Positions 40,444 through 48,924 of a DNA stretch of 64,000 bases are shown in pieces. Source of the stretch: Neobacillus cucumis. GTDB taxonomy: Bacteria; Bacillota; Bacilli; Bacillales; Cytobacillaceae. Made by a program: the position numbers and the translations under genes. The stretch lies in NCBI RefSeq assembly GCF_002860255.1, contig NZ_PGVE01000063.1, positions 62,001-126,000 of the forward strand, in the 5' to 3' direction. Position 1 is the stretch's first letter, and the number at the start of each line of letters is the position of its first letter. The notes beneath the pieces were generated by a model, which was not told the DNA's origin, searched no databases, and saw only the letters and a program-made list of their open reading frames with translations.

Positions 40444-42309
40444 ATGACAATGGCAGATGAGAATTGGACACAGTTTGTTCTTGAGGGAACTACTAATATC
40501 AACGTAAGAAAAGAAATTTTAGATTCGTGGAATAGGTGTAAGCAATTGGGCGTTTCCTATGAAAAGGAAGAAATTTTTTCACATATTAAACAAAGTGATT
40601 TTGTAAGCAGACAACAAAAAAATTTCGACCTGATTAACGCCGCAGTACCAGTTATGGAGGAATTTTGTAAACGCTTAAAAGGGGGAGGATACCTTCTTTT
40701 ACTTGCGGATGCAGATGGATATTTATTAGAAGTGATGGGCGATCATAAATCACAAAAATTAGCTAACCAGTGCGGAATATGTCCTGGGGCACGATGGACA
40801 GAAGAAAATGTTGGTTCTACAGGATTATCAATTGCGCTTAGAACACGGACTGCTATGGCTACTTCAGGGAATGAGCATTACTGTTTAGCTCTTCGTGGCT
40901 GGGATTGTTCTGCATGTCCTATTTTTGTTGATGGAGTTTATATAGGAACATTTGACGTTTGCCGCATAGGTCCCAAAAATGATTTGAAAGAGTTATATAC
41001 ACTGGCAGCTGCCGGTGCTCGTGCCGTTACGGAAAGATACCAGTTTAATAAAACAAAAATCAAAGAACAGGTTTTATCAAGTGTATTAACCGACTACGTT
41101 CATAAGTTGAACGGAAAAACAGGTATTATTTCGTTTGATAAAAATGGTATTGAGTTATTCAAAAATAAGCCGGCTCAAGACTTTTTAATGTTGTTTGAAA
41201 AAAACAAATTTGATTTGAAATCAAAAGAAAAAAAAATATTTAGTAGTTTTGATAATGGTTCGGTATTGAATGAAATTGAAGTGGATGGGAAGAAATTTGC
41301 TATCGATTCAGAAGTAATATTGAGTAAAGACAAACAGTTAGCTACCGTCATATTTATACATCCCAAAACAAAGTTAATTTTACCCAATACTATAGTAACC
41401 CCCGATTATTTTGCCTTTAATACTAAAAATGTAGCTTTTGAGAAGACCATACAAATGGCTGTAAAGGTTTCAAAAAGTGATGCAGGCATTCTAATACAAG
41501 GGGAAAGTGGAGTAGGAAAGGATTATATGGCTCGTTTTATTCACAATCAAAGCAAAAGAAGGGACTATCCTTATACCGCAATTAATTGTGCAGCATTGCC
41601 GCGGGAACTAATTAGTACAGAGCTGTTTGGTTATGAAGCCGGGGCCTTTACAGGTGCTAAACTCAAAGGGAATCAAGGAAAAATTGAAGCGTCTAACAAA
41701 GGCACAATATTCTTAGATGAAATAGCAGATTTGCCATTAGATTTACAAGCTACTCTTCTTAGAACTTTGGAAGAGAAACAAGTCATAAGGGTTGGCGGTA
41801 CTACACCAATTCCAGTTAATGTACGTTTTTTAGCTGCTACAAATAAAAATATGAAAGAACTAGTTGAAAAAGGGGAATTTCGAGAAGATCTTTACTATCG
41901 CTTAAACGTGTTTAATATAAAGATCCCTTCTTTAAGAGAACGTATCGAAGATTTAGAAAGTATTTTTAATACCATGTTGTCCAAAGCTTGCGAAAAAGCG
42001 CAACGAAAAAAAATCTCCCTCACTGCAAAAGCAATTAGTTTATTTCAACAACATACATGGCCGGGGAATTTAAGGGAACTCAGAAATGTAATTGAACGAA
42101 TTGTTTATCTACACGATGAAGATACGTTCGATTCATTTCATGTACATGAGTTTTTAAGAGCAGACCAATCAGATGAAAAAACTAGTGAGCGTGAATATAT
42201 CACATCCATTCTCCACAAAACGAATGGCAATCGTACAGAGGCTGCAAAGGAAATGGGTATATCTCGCAGTGCTTTGTATCGGAAAATTCAAAAATATAGT
42301 ATCGAATAA
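40444..42309 (+). CDS. Sigma-54-dependent transcriptional activator (AcoR-type)
   Basis: 621 residues from ATG 40444 after GAGAGGA. N-terminal GAF-type sensory part (about 50-200) with a cysteine-rich segment (CGICPGAR ... WDCSACPIF), a PAS-like linker (about 215-300), then an AAA+ domain with Walker A GESGVGKD (about 353), the sigma-54-contacting GAFTGA loop (about 400) and GTIFLDEI, and a C-terminal Fis-type helix-turn-helix (about 585-615). A sigma-54 promoter and palindromic upstream sites occur just after it, so it almost certainly activates the two genes at 42519 and 42927. The inducer is unknown. Confidence 0.94.
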   Translation: MTMADENWTQFVLEGTTNINVRKEILDSWNRCKQLGVSYEKEEIFSHIKQSDFVSRQQKNFDLINAAVPVMEEFCKRLKGGGYLLLLADADGYLLEVMGDHKSQKLANQCGICPGARWTEENVGSTGLSIALRTRTAMATSGNEHYCLALRGWDCSACPIFVDGVYIGTFDVCRIGPKNDLKELYTLAAAGARAVTERYQFNKTKIKEQVLSSVLTDYVHKLNGKTGIISFDKNGIELFKNKPAQDFLMLFEKNKFDLKSKEKKIFSSFDNGSVLNEIEVDGKKFAIDSEVILSKDKQLATVIFIHPKTKLILPNTIVTPDYFAFNTKNVAFEKTIQMAVKVSKSDAGILIQGESGVGKDYMARFIHNQSKRRDYPYTAINCAALPRELISTELFGYEAGAFTGAKLKGNQGKIEASNKGTIFLDEIADLPLDLQATLLRTLEEKQVIRVGGTTPIPVNVRFLAATNKNMKELVEKGEFREDLYYRLNVFNIKIPSLRERIEDLESIFNTMLSKACEKAQRKKISLTAKAISLFQQHTWPGNLRELRNVIERIVYLHDEDTFDSFHVHEFLRADQSDEKTSEREYITSILHKTNGNRTEAAKEMGISRSALYRKIQKYSIE

Positions 42310-42322
42310 ATGGTATATATAC

Positions 42323-42340
42323 TGTTCACTCGTCCGAACA
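42323..42340. promoter_or_regulatory. Candidate upstream activator site, TGTTC-N8-GAACA
   Basis: Inverted repeat TGTTC (42323-42327) and GAACA (42336-42340), about 105 bp before the sigma-54 -24 element. It shares the GAACA/TGTTC half-sites with the palindrome at 42392. Confidence 0.5.
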
Positions 42341-42391
42341 TAGACCGGTCAAATATACATGATATGAAGTCGGAATCTTGTATTAAAAAAT

Positions 42392-42405
42392 GAACAGGCC
42401 TGTTC
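42392..42405. promoter_or_regulatory. Candidate activator site, palindrome GAACAGGCCTGTTC
   Basis: A perfect 14-bp palindrome about 40-55 bp before the sigma-54 promoter elements. It probably binds the Fis-type domain of the activator at 40444. Confidence 0.5.
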
Positions 42406-42444
42406 TAATCTGCGTTTTCCCTCTATTTTGAATACTATAATTAA

Positions 42445-42461
42445 TTGGCATGGTAATTGCA
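42445..42461 (+). promoter_or_regulatory. Sigma-54 (-24/-12) promoter
   Basis: TTGGCATGGTAATTGCA: -24 GG (42447-42448) and -12 GC (42459-42460) exactly 12 bp apart, close to the TGGCAC-N5-TTGC consensus. It sits between the sigma-54 activator and its presumed target genes. Confidence 0.88.
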
Positions 42462-42472
42462 TTAATAAAAAG

Positions 42473-42486
42473 TGTAGCCGCTTACA
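42473..42486. promoter_or_regulatory. cre-like box TGTAGCCGCTTACA
   Basis: Matches the commonly quoted CcpA cre consensus (TGWAANCGNTNWCA) at all but one position. Being at about the transcription start of the sigma-54 promoter, it could impose glucose repression on this module. Confidence 0.5.
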
Positions 42487-42518
42487 AGGCTAACGATTTC
42501 ATAAGGGGGACAAGCAAT

Positions 42519-42911
42519 ATGCATGTTGGAACAAAAGAATGGATGGGTCAGTTCCAGAAAATGGTAAACAATGACCAGGAACTCAATGTTATTGGAAAGT
42601 ACTTCACTACAAAATTCCTTTGGCAGATTGGCCCAGAGAGTTACGTGATTGAAGTTTTAGAAGGAAAAGTTAAGAATATTATTTCAAATCCAACTCCACT
42701 GGAACCTTGGAAATTTGCAATCCGTGGAACAGTAGACGCTTGGAGGAAGTTTACTCAGCCGACTCCACCTCCGATGTATCACGAATTATTTGCTGCCATG
42801 TTCCAAGGTAACTTACAGATAGATGGCGATATCAAGGAGTTAATGGCAAACCTACGTGCAATGACTCGCCTTCTGGATGTAACAAGAGAAGTTCAACTTA
42901 CAGTAGCATAA
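42519..42911 (+). CDS. Small SCP2-like protein in the sigma-54 operon
   Basis: 130 residues from ATG 42519, 9 nt after AAGGGGG; the longer frame from 42450 would overlap the sigma-54 promoter and is rejected. Mixed alpha/beta protein ending in MFQGNLQIDGDIKELMANLRAMTRLLDV, a pattern like SCP2 sterol-carrier domains, which bind hydrophobic ligands. No signal peptide. Co-transcribed with an alpha/beta hydrolase 15 bp on, so it may present or shield a lipophilic substrate (inference). Confidence 0.75.
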   Translation: MHVGTKEWMGQFQKMVNNDQELNVIGKYFTTKFLWQIGPESYVIEVLEGKVKNIISNPTPLEPWKFAIRGTVDAWRKFTQPTPPPMYHELFAAMFQGNLQIDGDIKELMANLRAMTRLLDVTREVQLTVA

Positions 42912-42926
42912 AAAGGAGGATAAAAA

Positions 42927-43796
42927 ATGAGTAAATTATCTACGGTTAAAGGTCGTTATGTTTACGTAAATGTACAAGATGTGGAATACAAGGTTTACTT
43001 TGAGGAAAATGGCCAAGGTATCCCTCTTGTTTGTCAACATACGGCAGGTTCTGATAACCGCCAGTGGCGCGGACTTTTAGAGGATGGAAACATAACCAAA
43101 AATTTCAGGGTTATTGCTTATGATTTACCACGTCATGGAAAATCAGATCCTCCACATGCTGTTGAGTGGTGGAAGGAAGAATATAAACTTACCACCCAGT
43201 GGTTTCTTCAATTTGTTAGAAGTTTTTGTGAGGAGCTTGAACTTGAAAATCCTGTATTCATGGGAAGTTCATTTGGTGGAAATGTAGCCTTGCAACTCGC
43301 TCTTGAATATCCGGATTACTTTAGAGCAACCATTCCTGTCGAAGGAGCCGATTATACTCCAGGCTATTTTGTGGATTGGTGGAACCATCCTCATACGCAT
43401 GGCGGAGAGGTTTGTGCATCTGGGACTTGGGGTCTTATGGCGCCACAAAGCCCTGAAAAAGATCGTCGTCTAACATGGTGGTATTATAGCCAAGGAGCAC
43501 CAGGTGTTTTTAAGGGGGATCTTTATTTCTATAGTGTTGATCATGACCTTCGTGGAAAACTACACCTAATCAATGCTGAAAAATGCCCTGTATATTTAAT
43601 GACAGGTGAATATGATTACCTATCAACTCCTGCGGATTCAAAACGTACTGCCGATCAGATCTCTGGAGCAAAATTTGTGGAAATGAAGGGAATCGGGCAT
43701 TTTCCAATGAGTGAAAATTATGAGGTATTTGTTAAATACTTAGAAGAAGTTCTTCAAGATATCTTAATGAAAGAAAAAGCATTAGTAATAAAATAG
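42927..43796 (+). CDS. Alpha/beta hydrolase
   Basis: 289 residues. Nucleophile elbow GSSFGG (Ser near residue 113), oxyanion-side QHTAGSD near 37-43, acid Asp in TGEYD (about 231) and His in GIGHFP (about 258) complete a triad. The lid is rich in Trp and His (VDWWNHPHTHGG), suggesting an aromatic or amphipathic substrate. AAAGGAGG precedes the ATG. Second gene of the sigma-54-controlled unit; its substrate is probably also the signal for that activator. Confidence 0.88.
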   Translation: MSKLSTVKGRYVYVNVQDVEYKVYFEENGQGIPLVCQHTAGSDNRQWRGLLEDGNITKNFRVIAYDLPRHGKSDPPHAVEWWKEEYKLTTQWFLQFVRSFCEELELENPVFMGSSFGGNVALQLALEYPDYFRATIPVEGADYTPGYFVDWWNHPHTHGGEVCASGTWGLMAPQSPEKDRRLTWWYYSQGAPGVFKGDLYFYSVDHDLRGKLHLINAEKCPVYLMTGEYDYLSTPADSKRTADQISGAKFVEMKGIGHFPMSENYEVFVKYLEEVLQDILMKEKALVIK

Positions 43797-43820
43797 ACCG
43801 TCAAGTTTTGTTTGACATCA

Positions 43821-43860
43821 AACAGGGGAGGCGCTAAGTCGTCTCGTCTGTTATTTTTTA
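43821..43860 (+). terminator. Terminator after the hydrolase
   Basis: An imperfect 13-bp stem AACAGGGGAGGCG/CGTCTCGTCTGTT including G-T pairs, followed by ATTTTTTA. Confidence 0.6.
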
Positions 43861-43884
43861 TCCTTGTATAACAGATGACAAGAA

Positions 43885-44133
43885 CGCAGTGAATACTTAA
43901 AAAATTGGTTTACTCTCATCGAGTATAATCAAGAAGAAATTGCTAAAACGATGACGATGGAACAAGGAAAACCATTAAAAGAAGCACTAAGTGAAGTGCA
44001 GTATGCCAATAGTTTTTTATCATGGTATGCTGAGGAAGCTAAGCGTGTATATGGGGAAACGATTCCAGCTTCTCATTAACATAAACGCCTGCTTATTCAA
44101 AAACAGCCAGTTGGCGTTGTCGCAGCGATTACG
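43885..44133 (+). pseudogene. Relic of an aldehyde dehydrogenase (succinate-semialdehyde dehydrogenase-like)
   Basis: One reading frame gives RSEYLKNWFTLIEYNQEE, TMTMEQGKPLKEALSEVQYA, WYAEEAKRVYGETIPASH, a TAA stop, then HKRLLIQKQPVGVVAAIT. This is the contiguous N-terminal third of GabD-type enzymes, without a start and with an in-frame stop, and it ends abruptly. The catalytic Cys region is absent, so the relic is nonfunctional. Confidence 0.8.
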
Positions 44134-44135
44134 AT

Positions 44136-44410
44136 AGTAAAATCCGTAGGCTTAATACCCCCTTCTACCTCTGACCAGGTCAGCGGTGTGGCCACATTTG
44201 CTTCCGAGCTGGCTCTTGCAGTAACCCCACCGGCATCTTCCGTCCTCTATAGCTGCAAGAAATCAAAATAAAGCTTGTTTCCCCTTTTGGAAACGACTCG
44301 TTCAAGGGTTACCTTTTGTGCATTTGCTCTGCAAAATAATTTACCAACAAAGGTATTTATTTTCCTTCTCTTTATAGAAAGTACTGCTAACCCATTCGGG
44401 CGTAGTCTCA
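44136..44410 (-). pseudogene. Relic of a LigD-type NHEJ polymerase/primase domain
   Basis: The minus strand reads KVTLERVVSKRGNKLYFDFLQL, then YRGRKMP in a shifted frame, then ARASSEANVATPLTWSEVEGGIKP-TDFTI in a third segment. These match the end of the LigD polymerase domain (KRG..Y.D..Q, RAR....VATPLTW) but need two frameshifts. It abuts the aldehyde dehydrogenase relic tail-to-tail, indicating deletion and decay here. Confidence 0.6.
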
Positions 44411-44972
44411 GGAACAGACCTTTTTTTCGATCTTCTTGCCACTTATTCCATGTGGATAGATCCAAACTATTAATAATCTATTTTTGGCATGCTTGATTAG
44501 GTAGGGGTCATATCCAGCAAGTAGTGGATATAATCGATTTTTTTTTGGTTTGATCTTCCCATATGAGTTTATCAGGGTGGGTAGGATCGTATTTTGCGGA
44601 AAAACTCTTAACAATTTTTAGTGAAGGAGGTACTCATCAAGGAAGTACCTCTTTTTTATTTATTTTTTAATCAAAATAAGACAAAAAAGTACTTACTGAT
44701 CTGTGTACAGTTACTGTCCATTTTTTCATTATTTACTAGCGGGTGTATATATTGTGAGAAAGTTCATCTTCTAATTTTTCATTAAGATTGGCTCACTCAT
44801 TTCTATAAATTATTGGCCCTTTTACCATTTATAACCGATTTATCATCATAAGAAAACCATAGGGACAACCCGTCCTAAAGTCTTTCATAACCCAGCTGAA
44901 CGAAAAAACCACATAAATAAGTCTCTTTTTCTATTCAATCATATTGCCAAAGAAGAAGTCTCTTCCATCATT
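44411..44972. other. Gene-free decayed stretch
   Basis: No credible gene on either strand; the short frames present are AT-rich and lack family features. It contains a hairpin terminator at 44627-44658 and otherwise looks like degraded sequence continuing from the relics before it. Confidence 0.5.
44627..44658 (+). terminator. Isolated terminator hairpin
   Basis: GAGGTACT/AGTACCTC (8 bp) with a 9-nt loop followed by TTTTTT. No intact gene lies just upstream; it may have belonged to a lost one. Confidence 0.6.
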
Positions 44973-45755
44973 TTATTTGGTTCTATTTTTTAACCAGCTG
45001 TCAAATTCGGTTGCGACTAGGCGTTCACCTGTTATTCCTTCAGATTGCTCGGAAGCAAGATAAACGATAGGTTTTGCCATGATTTCCGGCTTCAGAAGCT
45101 GGGAGTTTCCTTCATGTTCCCTTCTCACTTCATCAGGTATCATTCCGGTTACGGTGGCCCCGCCAGGAAGAAGCATATTTACCGTTACTCCAAATTCACG
45201 CAGGTCTTCAGCCATGATAAATGACAGGGACTCGGTTGCAGCACGAGAAGGGCCGTATGGGACAAATCCTTTTCGTTTCATAGTTTCATAATTCATCGAT
45301 ATATTGATGATTTTTCCTCTTCCCTGCTCGACCATCAGAGGTGCGAATCCCCGGGAGGTTAGGAAATAACCTGTCACATTTGTATCGATTAAATTTCGAA
45401 ACCCTTCAGGAGAGACCTGATAGAAAGGCTGTGGTTCTGTAAGGAATTTTTGGTTTACAGTCCTCATGCCTATCCCGGCATTGTTCACGAGGACATCGAT
45501 CTTCCCCCATTCCGTTTTTACCCAGTTCACTGCATCTTGTACCGATACCTCTGACCTGACATCCAATGGAAGTTCAAAAACATTCGAATATCCCTTATCT
45601 TGAAGGTTTTTTACAGCTTCCGTCATTTTTGCTCCTGGACGGGATGCCACTGCAACCGTTGCTCCTTCATCAAGAAGTGCTTCTACCATTGCATATCCTA
45701 AACCGCTTGATCCTCCTGTAACAACGACATGTACGCCAGTTAATTCTTTGGCCAT
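44973..45755 (-). CDS. SDR-family oxidoreductase with an atypical active site
   Basis: 260 residues; cofactor motif TGGSSGLGYAM (about 13-23), NNAGIGM (about 88-94) and Ser in INISMNY. The usual catalytic YxxxK reads YGPSR, Lys replaced by Arg. The rest of the fold, including the PGG loop and the C-terminal GERLVATEFD, appears complete. AGGTGG lies before the start. The substrate is unknown, and the Lys-to-Arg change may weaken catalysis or reflect a clade-specific variant. Monocistronic and isolated among decayed DNA. Confidence 0.85.
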   Translation of the reverse strand: MAKELTGVHVVVTGGSSGLGYAMVEALLDEGATVAVASRPGAKMTEAVKNLQDKGYSNVFELPLDVRSEVSVQDAVNWVKTEWGKIDVLVNNAGIGMRTVNQKFLTEPQPFYQVSPEGFRNLIDTNVTGYFLTSRGFAPLMVEQGRGKIINISMNYETMKRKGFVPYGPSRAATESLSFIMAEDLREFGVTVNMLLPGGATVTGMIPDEVRREHEGNSQLLKPEIMAKPIVYLASEQSEGITGERLVATEFDSWLKNRTK

Positions 45756-46651
45756 TTTTCCACCTCATTTGGTTAAAATTCAAATCTTCGAAAGGATTAT
45801 GATAGTATGTCCAGTTTTTATATTTCATTTCCCGTGCAGTTAAAAATTTTATGTGCATCGGAAGCGACTTAGTTTTTCCAAAACTCATTCTTACTTTCTT
45901 TCTAATAAAGCCCAGCCAAATAATCCATTATCTTAAAAAACTGGAACGGTTAAAGATCGGGAAAATCCCGACCACTAATTTAACCCTTTTTTTCATAATT
46001 CCAGGATATAACGTTTATAAATCTCAAATTCCTCTGAAAATAAAAAACTCACCCTGTAAGTGTTCATAGGAACCTCGGGATCAGCATGACTTATTGATAA
46101 ATCGATTGGATGATTTTATTTACTAAACCTTCCGCATCTTTTGCTTCTACAGTCGTTAATTGGATGCGGCAGAAGGGTTTTTCCCGGCACTCCAGGTTTA
46201 AAGCAATCTGTGACTTTAACATCAACTATACAAAAAGGTCTGTGCCTTAATTAAATCCTATAAAAAGTCCTGTGGGACGATTCAATCTCATCATCTTATT
46301 ACAGAGTTAAGAGAAAAGCGCAAAAGAAGACCTGCCTTTTTAGAGGAATTAGCTAGAATTAGATAGACAAAAGTAAATCGGAGAAAGAGAATTGCAGAAT
46401 TTAAACTATTGTTATGAGAAATTGTTTTAAATAATCTGTCTTTCAGGTATGAAGGATGAAGGACAAAGAACTTCAATAAATCATGCAAATTTGTCCTTCA
46501 AGGCTTTCTAACAAAATTCTCACTTTTCGACTCAATTCTTTCCCCGTTAAAGAATATTTCTTTTCCAAGTCTCAATCCTTTAAAAAATCTACTCAACTCT
46601 ATTATAATAGTGAAAGGGTTTACATTACATAAGAGGAGAGAGGGGATTACG
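45756..46651. other. Long intergenic region with fragments only
   Basis: Nearly 900 bp without a convincing gene. Two fragments look protein-like but are unrecognised: a minus-strand 43-codon frame at 46091-46222 ending DAEGLVNKIIQSIYQ without a ribosome site, and a plus-strand frame ending near 46366 with ELREKRKRRPAFLEELARIR. A possible small gene is listed separately. The region looks like eroded coding DNA. Confidence 0.4.
46473..46568 (-). CDS. Possible 31-residue small protein
   Basis: A TTG start with AAAGGA 7 nt upstream opens 31 codons reading LEKKYSLTGKELSRKVRILL and ending in GQICMIY. It could instead be the C-terminal end of an eroded gene. No family is recognised. Confidence 0.22.
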   Translation of the reverse strand: MEKKYSLTGKELSRKVRILLESLEGQICMIY

Positions 46652-47641
46652 ATGGTTTATCTAGCTGCAGACAATCGTTACGAAACCATGAAATACAATC
46701 GAACTGGACGTTCTGGATTATTGCTTCCGGCTGTTTCCTTGGGTCTTTGGCATAACTTCGGTGGCGTCGATTCATATGAAAATGGACGGGCTATGCTGAG
46801 AAGGGCCTTTGATTTAGGAATTACGCATTTTGATTTGGCCAATAATTATGGTCCGCCAGCAGGCTCAGCGGAAGAAATGTTTGGCCGCATGCTTAAAACG
46901 GATTTCGCTCCTTACCGAGATGAAATGGTTATATCAACAAAAGCGGGCTATTATATGTGGCCTGGTCCTTACGGAGAATGGGGCTCTAGAAAGTATCTAA
47001 TCTCAAGCTTAGATCAAAGCCTCAAGCGAATGGGACTTGATTATGTAGATATTTTTTACTCGCACCGTCCAGACCCTGACACTCCGCTTGAGGAGACCAT
47101 GCTGGCTTTAGATTCCATTGTCCGTCAAGGAAAAGCACTCTATGTGGGAATTTCCAACTACAGTGCGGAACAAACGGCAGAAGCCGTAAAAATCTTGAAG
47201 CAACTGGGTACTCCGCTACTTATTCACCAACCTAGTTATTCCATGTTTAACAGATGGATAGAAGATGGGCTGCAGGATATATTACAAGAAAATGGGGTTG
47301 GGTCGATTGCCTTTAGTCCGTTAGCCCAAGGCTTGTTGACAAACAAATACTTAACAGGGATTCCCGCAGACTCCCGTGCTGCAGGTGCATCTCAATTCTT
47401 GCAGAAGGAACAGATTACACCTCAGGTTGTGGAGCGAATCTCCAAATTAAATGAAATAGCTGTTGAACGTGGTCAAAACCTATCACAGATGGCCCTTTCA
47501 TGGGTACTCCGTGGAGGCAAAGTGACATCCGTTCTGATCGGTGCCAGCAAAGTGAGTCAAATAGAAGAAAACGTTGCGGCACTAAACAACCTCGAATTTA
47601 CGAATGAAGAACTAGAAAGAATTGAAGATATCCTAAACTGA
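46652..47641 (+). CDS. Aldo-keto reductase (YghZ / L-glyceraldehyde-3-phosphate reductase-like)
   Basis: 329 residues from ATG 46652 after AGGAGAGAGGGG. It has AKR catalytic residues: Asp/Tyr in FDLANNYGPP (about 61-70), Lys in ISTKAGYYM and His in FYSHRPDP. It begins DNRYETMKYNRTGRSGLLLP and keeps the IGASKVSQIEENVAALN NADPH-binding end, as in the YghZ/AKR14 group, which detoxifies methylglyoxal and reduces L-glyceraldehyde 3-phosphate. Convergent with the SMR pair across a shared terminator. Confidence 0.9.
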   Translation: MVYLAADNRYETMKYNRTGRSGLLLPAVSLGLWHNFGGVDSYENGRAMLRRAFDLGITHFDLANNYGPPAGSAEEMFGRMLKTDFAPYRDEMVISTKAGYYMWPGPYGEWGSRKYLISSLDQSLKRMGLDYVDIFYSHRPDPDTPLEETMLALDSIVRQGKALYVGISNYSAEQTAEAVKILKQLGTPLLIHQPSYSMFNRWIEDGLQDILQENGVGSIAFSPLAQGLLTNKYLTGIPADSRAAGASQFLQKEQITPQVVERISKLNEIAVERGQNLSQMALSWVLRGGKVTSVLIGASKVSQIEENVAALNNLEFTNEELERIEDILN

Positions 47642-47647
47642 TAAAAT

Positions 47648-47680
47648 AAAATCTGCCAGCACCCAGCTGGCAGATTTTTT
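47648..47680. terminator. Bidirectional terminator between the AKR and SMR genes
   Basis: AAATCTGCCAGC/GCTGGCAGATTT, 12-bp arms with a 5-nt loop; T-run on the plus strand and A-run on the other side. Confidence 0.9.
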
Positions 47681-48005
47681 AGGATAAGGCATTTAACCCG
47701 ATAACCCCAATAATAATTAATACAACACTAAAAATTCGTCCCGAGCTTTTTGACTCTCCTAAAAAGAACATATTGATGAAAACCGCTCCTGCAGTCCCAA
47801 TCCCGACCCAAACCGCATAAGCGATACTAAGCTGGAGAAATTGGAACGATCCATATAAAAATGCAAGGGAAGCTCCAAACCCTCCAATATAAAGAATTCC
47901 ATTACGAATGTTTTTCTGCTGACTATATAATTTTAAACCAACAGCTCCCGTAATCTCGCTTGCAGCTGCTAAAAATACTAAGAACCAGCCCATCTTATGC
48001 AGCAC
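47679..48005 (-). CDS. SMR-family multidrug/guanidinium exporter subunit
   Basis: 108 residues, four hydrophobic helices, conserved membrane Glu in AAASEITGAVGLK and the motif AYAVWVGIGTAGAVF. It overlaps the end of the next SMR gene by 11 bp. Paired SMR genes in Bacillus (EbrAB, YkkCD, YvdRS types) make heteromeric exporters of cationic drugs or guanidinium. No guanidine riboswitch was recognised upstream. Confidence 0.88.
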   Translation of the reverse strand: MLHKMGWFLVFLAAASEITGAVGLKLYSQQKNIRNGILYIGGFGASLAFLYGSFQFLQLSIAYAVWVGIGTAGAVFINMFFLGESKSSGRIFSVVLIIIGVIGLNALS

Positions 48006-48342
48006 CTTTCATAGACGCTTTTGCTTCCTTATTGTCAGAAAGGTTTAACCCAATAACGCCTATTACTATGAAGACCATAAAGAATACTTCCCACAAACCA
48101 ATCTTTCCTCCGAAAAGGAATACATCCATTATAACCGTTCCGATCGTACCGACACCGGCAAATATAGCATAAACCGTCCCAGTTGGAAGAGTTGCACAGG
48201 CTTTAGGGAGAATGTGATAATCCCAAAAAATGACGGTTATTACTAAACCCCACTGCCACCAATTGTGAGCAGTATTAAAGCCATATACCCAAATCCATTC
48301 AAATAAACAGGTTAAAGCAACATAAAACCAAGATTTATCCAT
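47995..48342 (-). CDS. SMR-family exporter subunit, partner
   Basis: 115 residues from ATG 48342, 8 nt after AGAGG on its strand; a GTG nine bases further out is less well placed. Four helices with Glu in LFEWIWVYG, GTVYAIFAGVGTIGTVIMD and a charged C-terminal tail (DNKEAKASMKGAA) absent from its partner. First gene of the pair, so the two proteins probably insert in opposite orientations as a heterodimer. Confidence 0.87.
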   Translation of the reverse strand: MDKSWFYVALTCLFEWIWVYGFNTAHNWWQWGLVITVIFWDYHILPKACATLPTGTVYAIFAGVGTIGTVIMDVFLFGGKIGLWEVFFMVFIVIGVIGLNLSDNKEAKASMKGAA

Positions 48343-48480
48343 CGTTTGCACCTCTTAGGAGTTGACCAGCATAATGATTTTAGATTTTCGATAATGAAGT
48401 GATTTAAATCACTAACCAAGAAGCTTTTTTTCTTTATTATTATTTAAATAGGGGAAATTTAAAAGTGGATGGTGAGATAG

Positions 48481-48873
48481 ATGGATTACAATTTTAAATC
48501 ACTTTACAGCGAAATAGGCGGACAAGAGACGATTGATAAGCTGGTAGATGCCTTTTATCCGCGTGTTTATGCAGACCCTGTATTAGCTCCATTGTTCCAA
48601 GGGGACATGGAAGAAATTAAAAGAAAACAGAGAATGTTCCTGCCCCAATTTTTAGGAGGGCCAGCCCTTTATAGTCAAGAATTCGGACCGCCAGCTATGA
48701 GAGCCCGGCATCTTCCATTTGAAGTTACCCCAACAAGGGCCAAGCATTGGCTGCAGTGTATGAAAGAGGCCTTTCATGAGATCGGACTGGATCAGAACCC
48801 AGCAGGATTAGCCTTCTATGAACGTTTAACACAAGTTGCTGGAATCATGGTTAACAGTCCGGACAGTGAATAA
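48481..48873 (+). CDS. Truncated globin, group II (YjbI-like)
   Basis: 130 residues. Globin pattern with LYSEIGGQETIDKLVDAFYPRV, Phe/Leu-rich distal region, proximal His in MRARHLPFEVTPTRAKHWL and the group-II Trp a few residues on. Group II globins bind oxygen or peroxide with high affinity; YjbI-type proteins are linked to oxidative stress and thiol/quinone chemistry. Followed by a bidirectional terminator shared with the binding-protein gene. Confidence 0.88.
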   Translation: MDYNFKSLYSEIGGQETIDKLVDAFYPRVYADPVLAPLFQGDMEEIKRKQRMFLPQFLGGPALYSQEFGPPAMRARHLPFEVTPTRAKHWLQCMKEAFHEIGLDQNPAGLAFYERLTQVAGIMVNSPDSE

Positions 48874-48875
48874 AA

Positions 48876-48918
48876 AAACAAAGGCTCTTCTCATGATGAG
48901 AGGAGCCTTTGTTTTTTT
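48876..48918. terminator. Bidirectional terminator between globin and binding-protein genes
   Basis: CAAAGGCTC/GAGCCTTTG stem extended inward by TCTCAT/ATGAGA, with an A-run before and T7 after. Confidence 0.9.
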
Positions 48919-48924
48919 ATTTTC

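Noticed and set aside
42450..42518. 23-codon extension of the SCP2-like protein
   Set aside because: It overlaps the sigma-54 promoter and the presumed transcription start. A well-spaced AAGGGGG sits before ATG 42519.
48352..48480. Possible guanidine riboswitch ahead of the SMR pair
   Set aside because: No conserved ykkC-type guanidine riboswitch core or terminator was recognised in this 129-bp gap.
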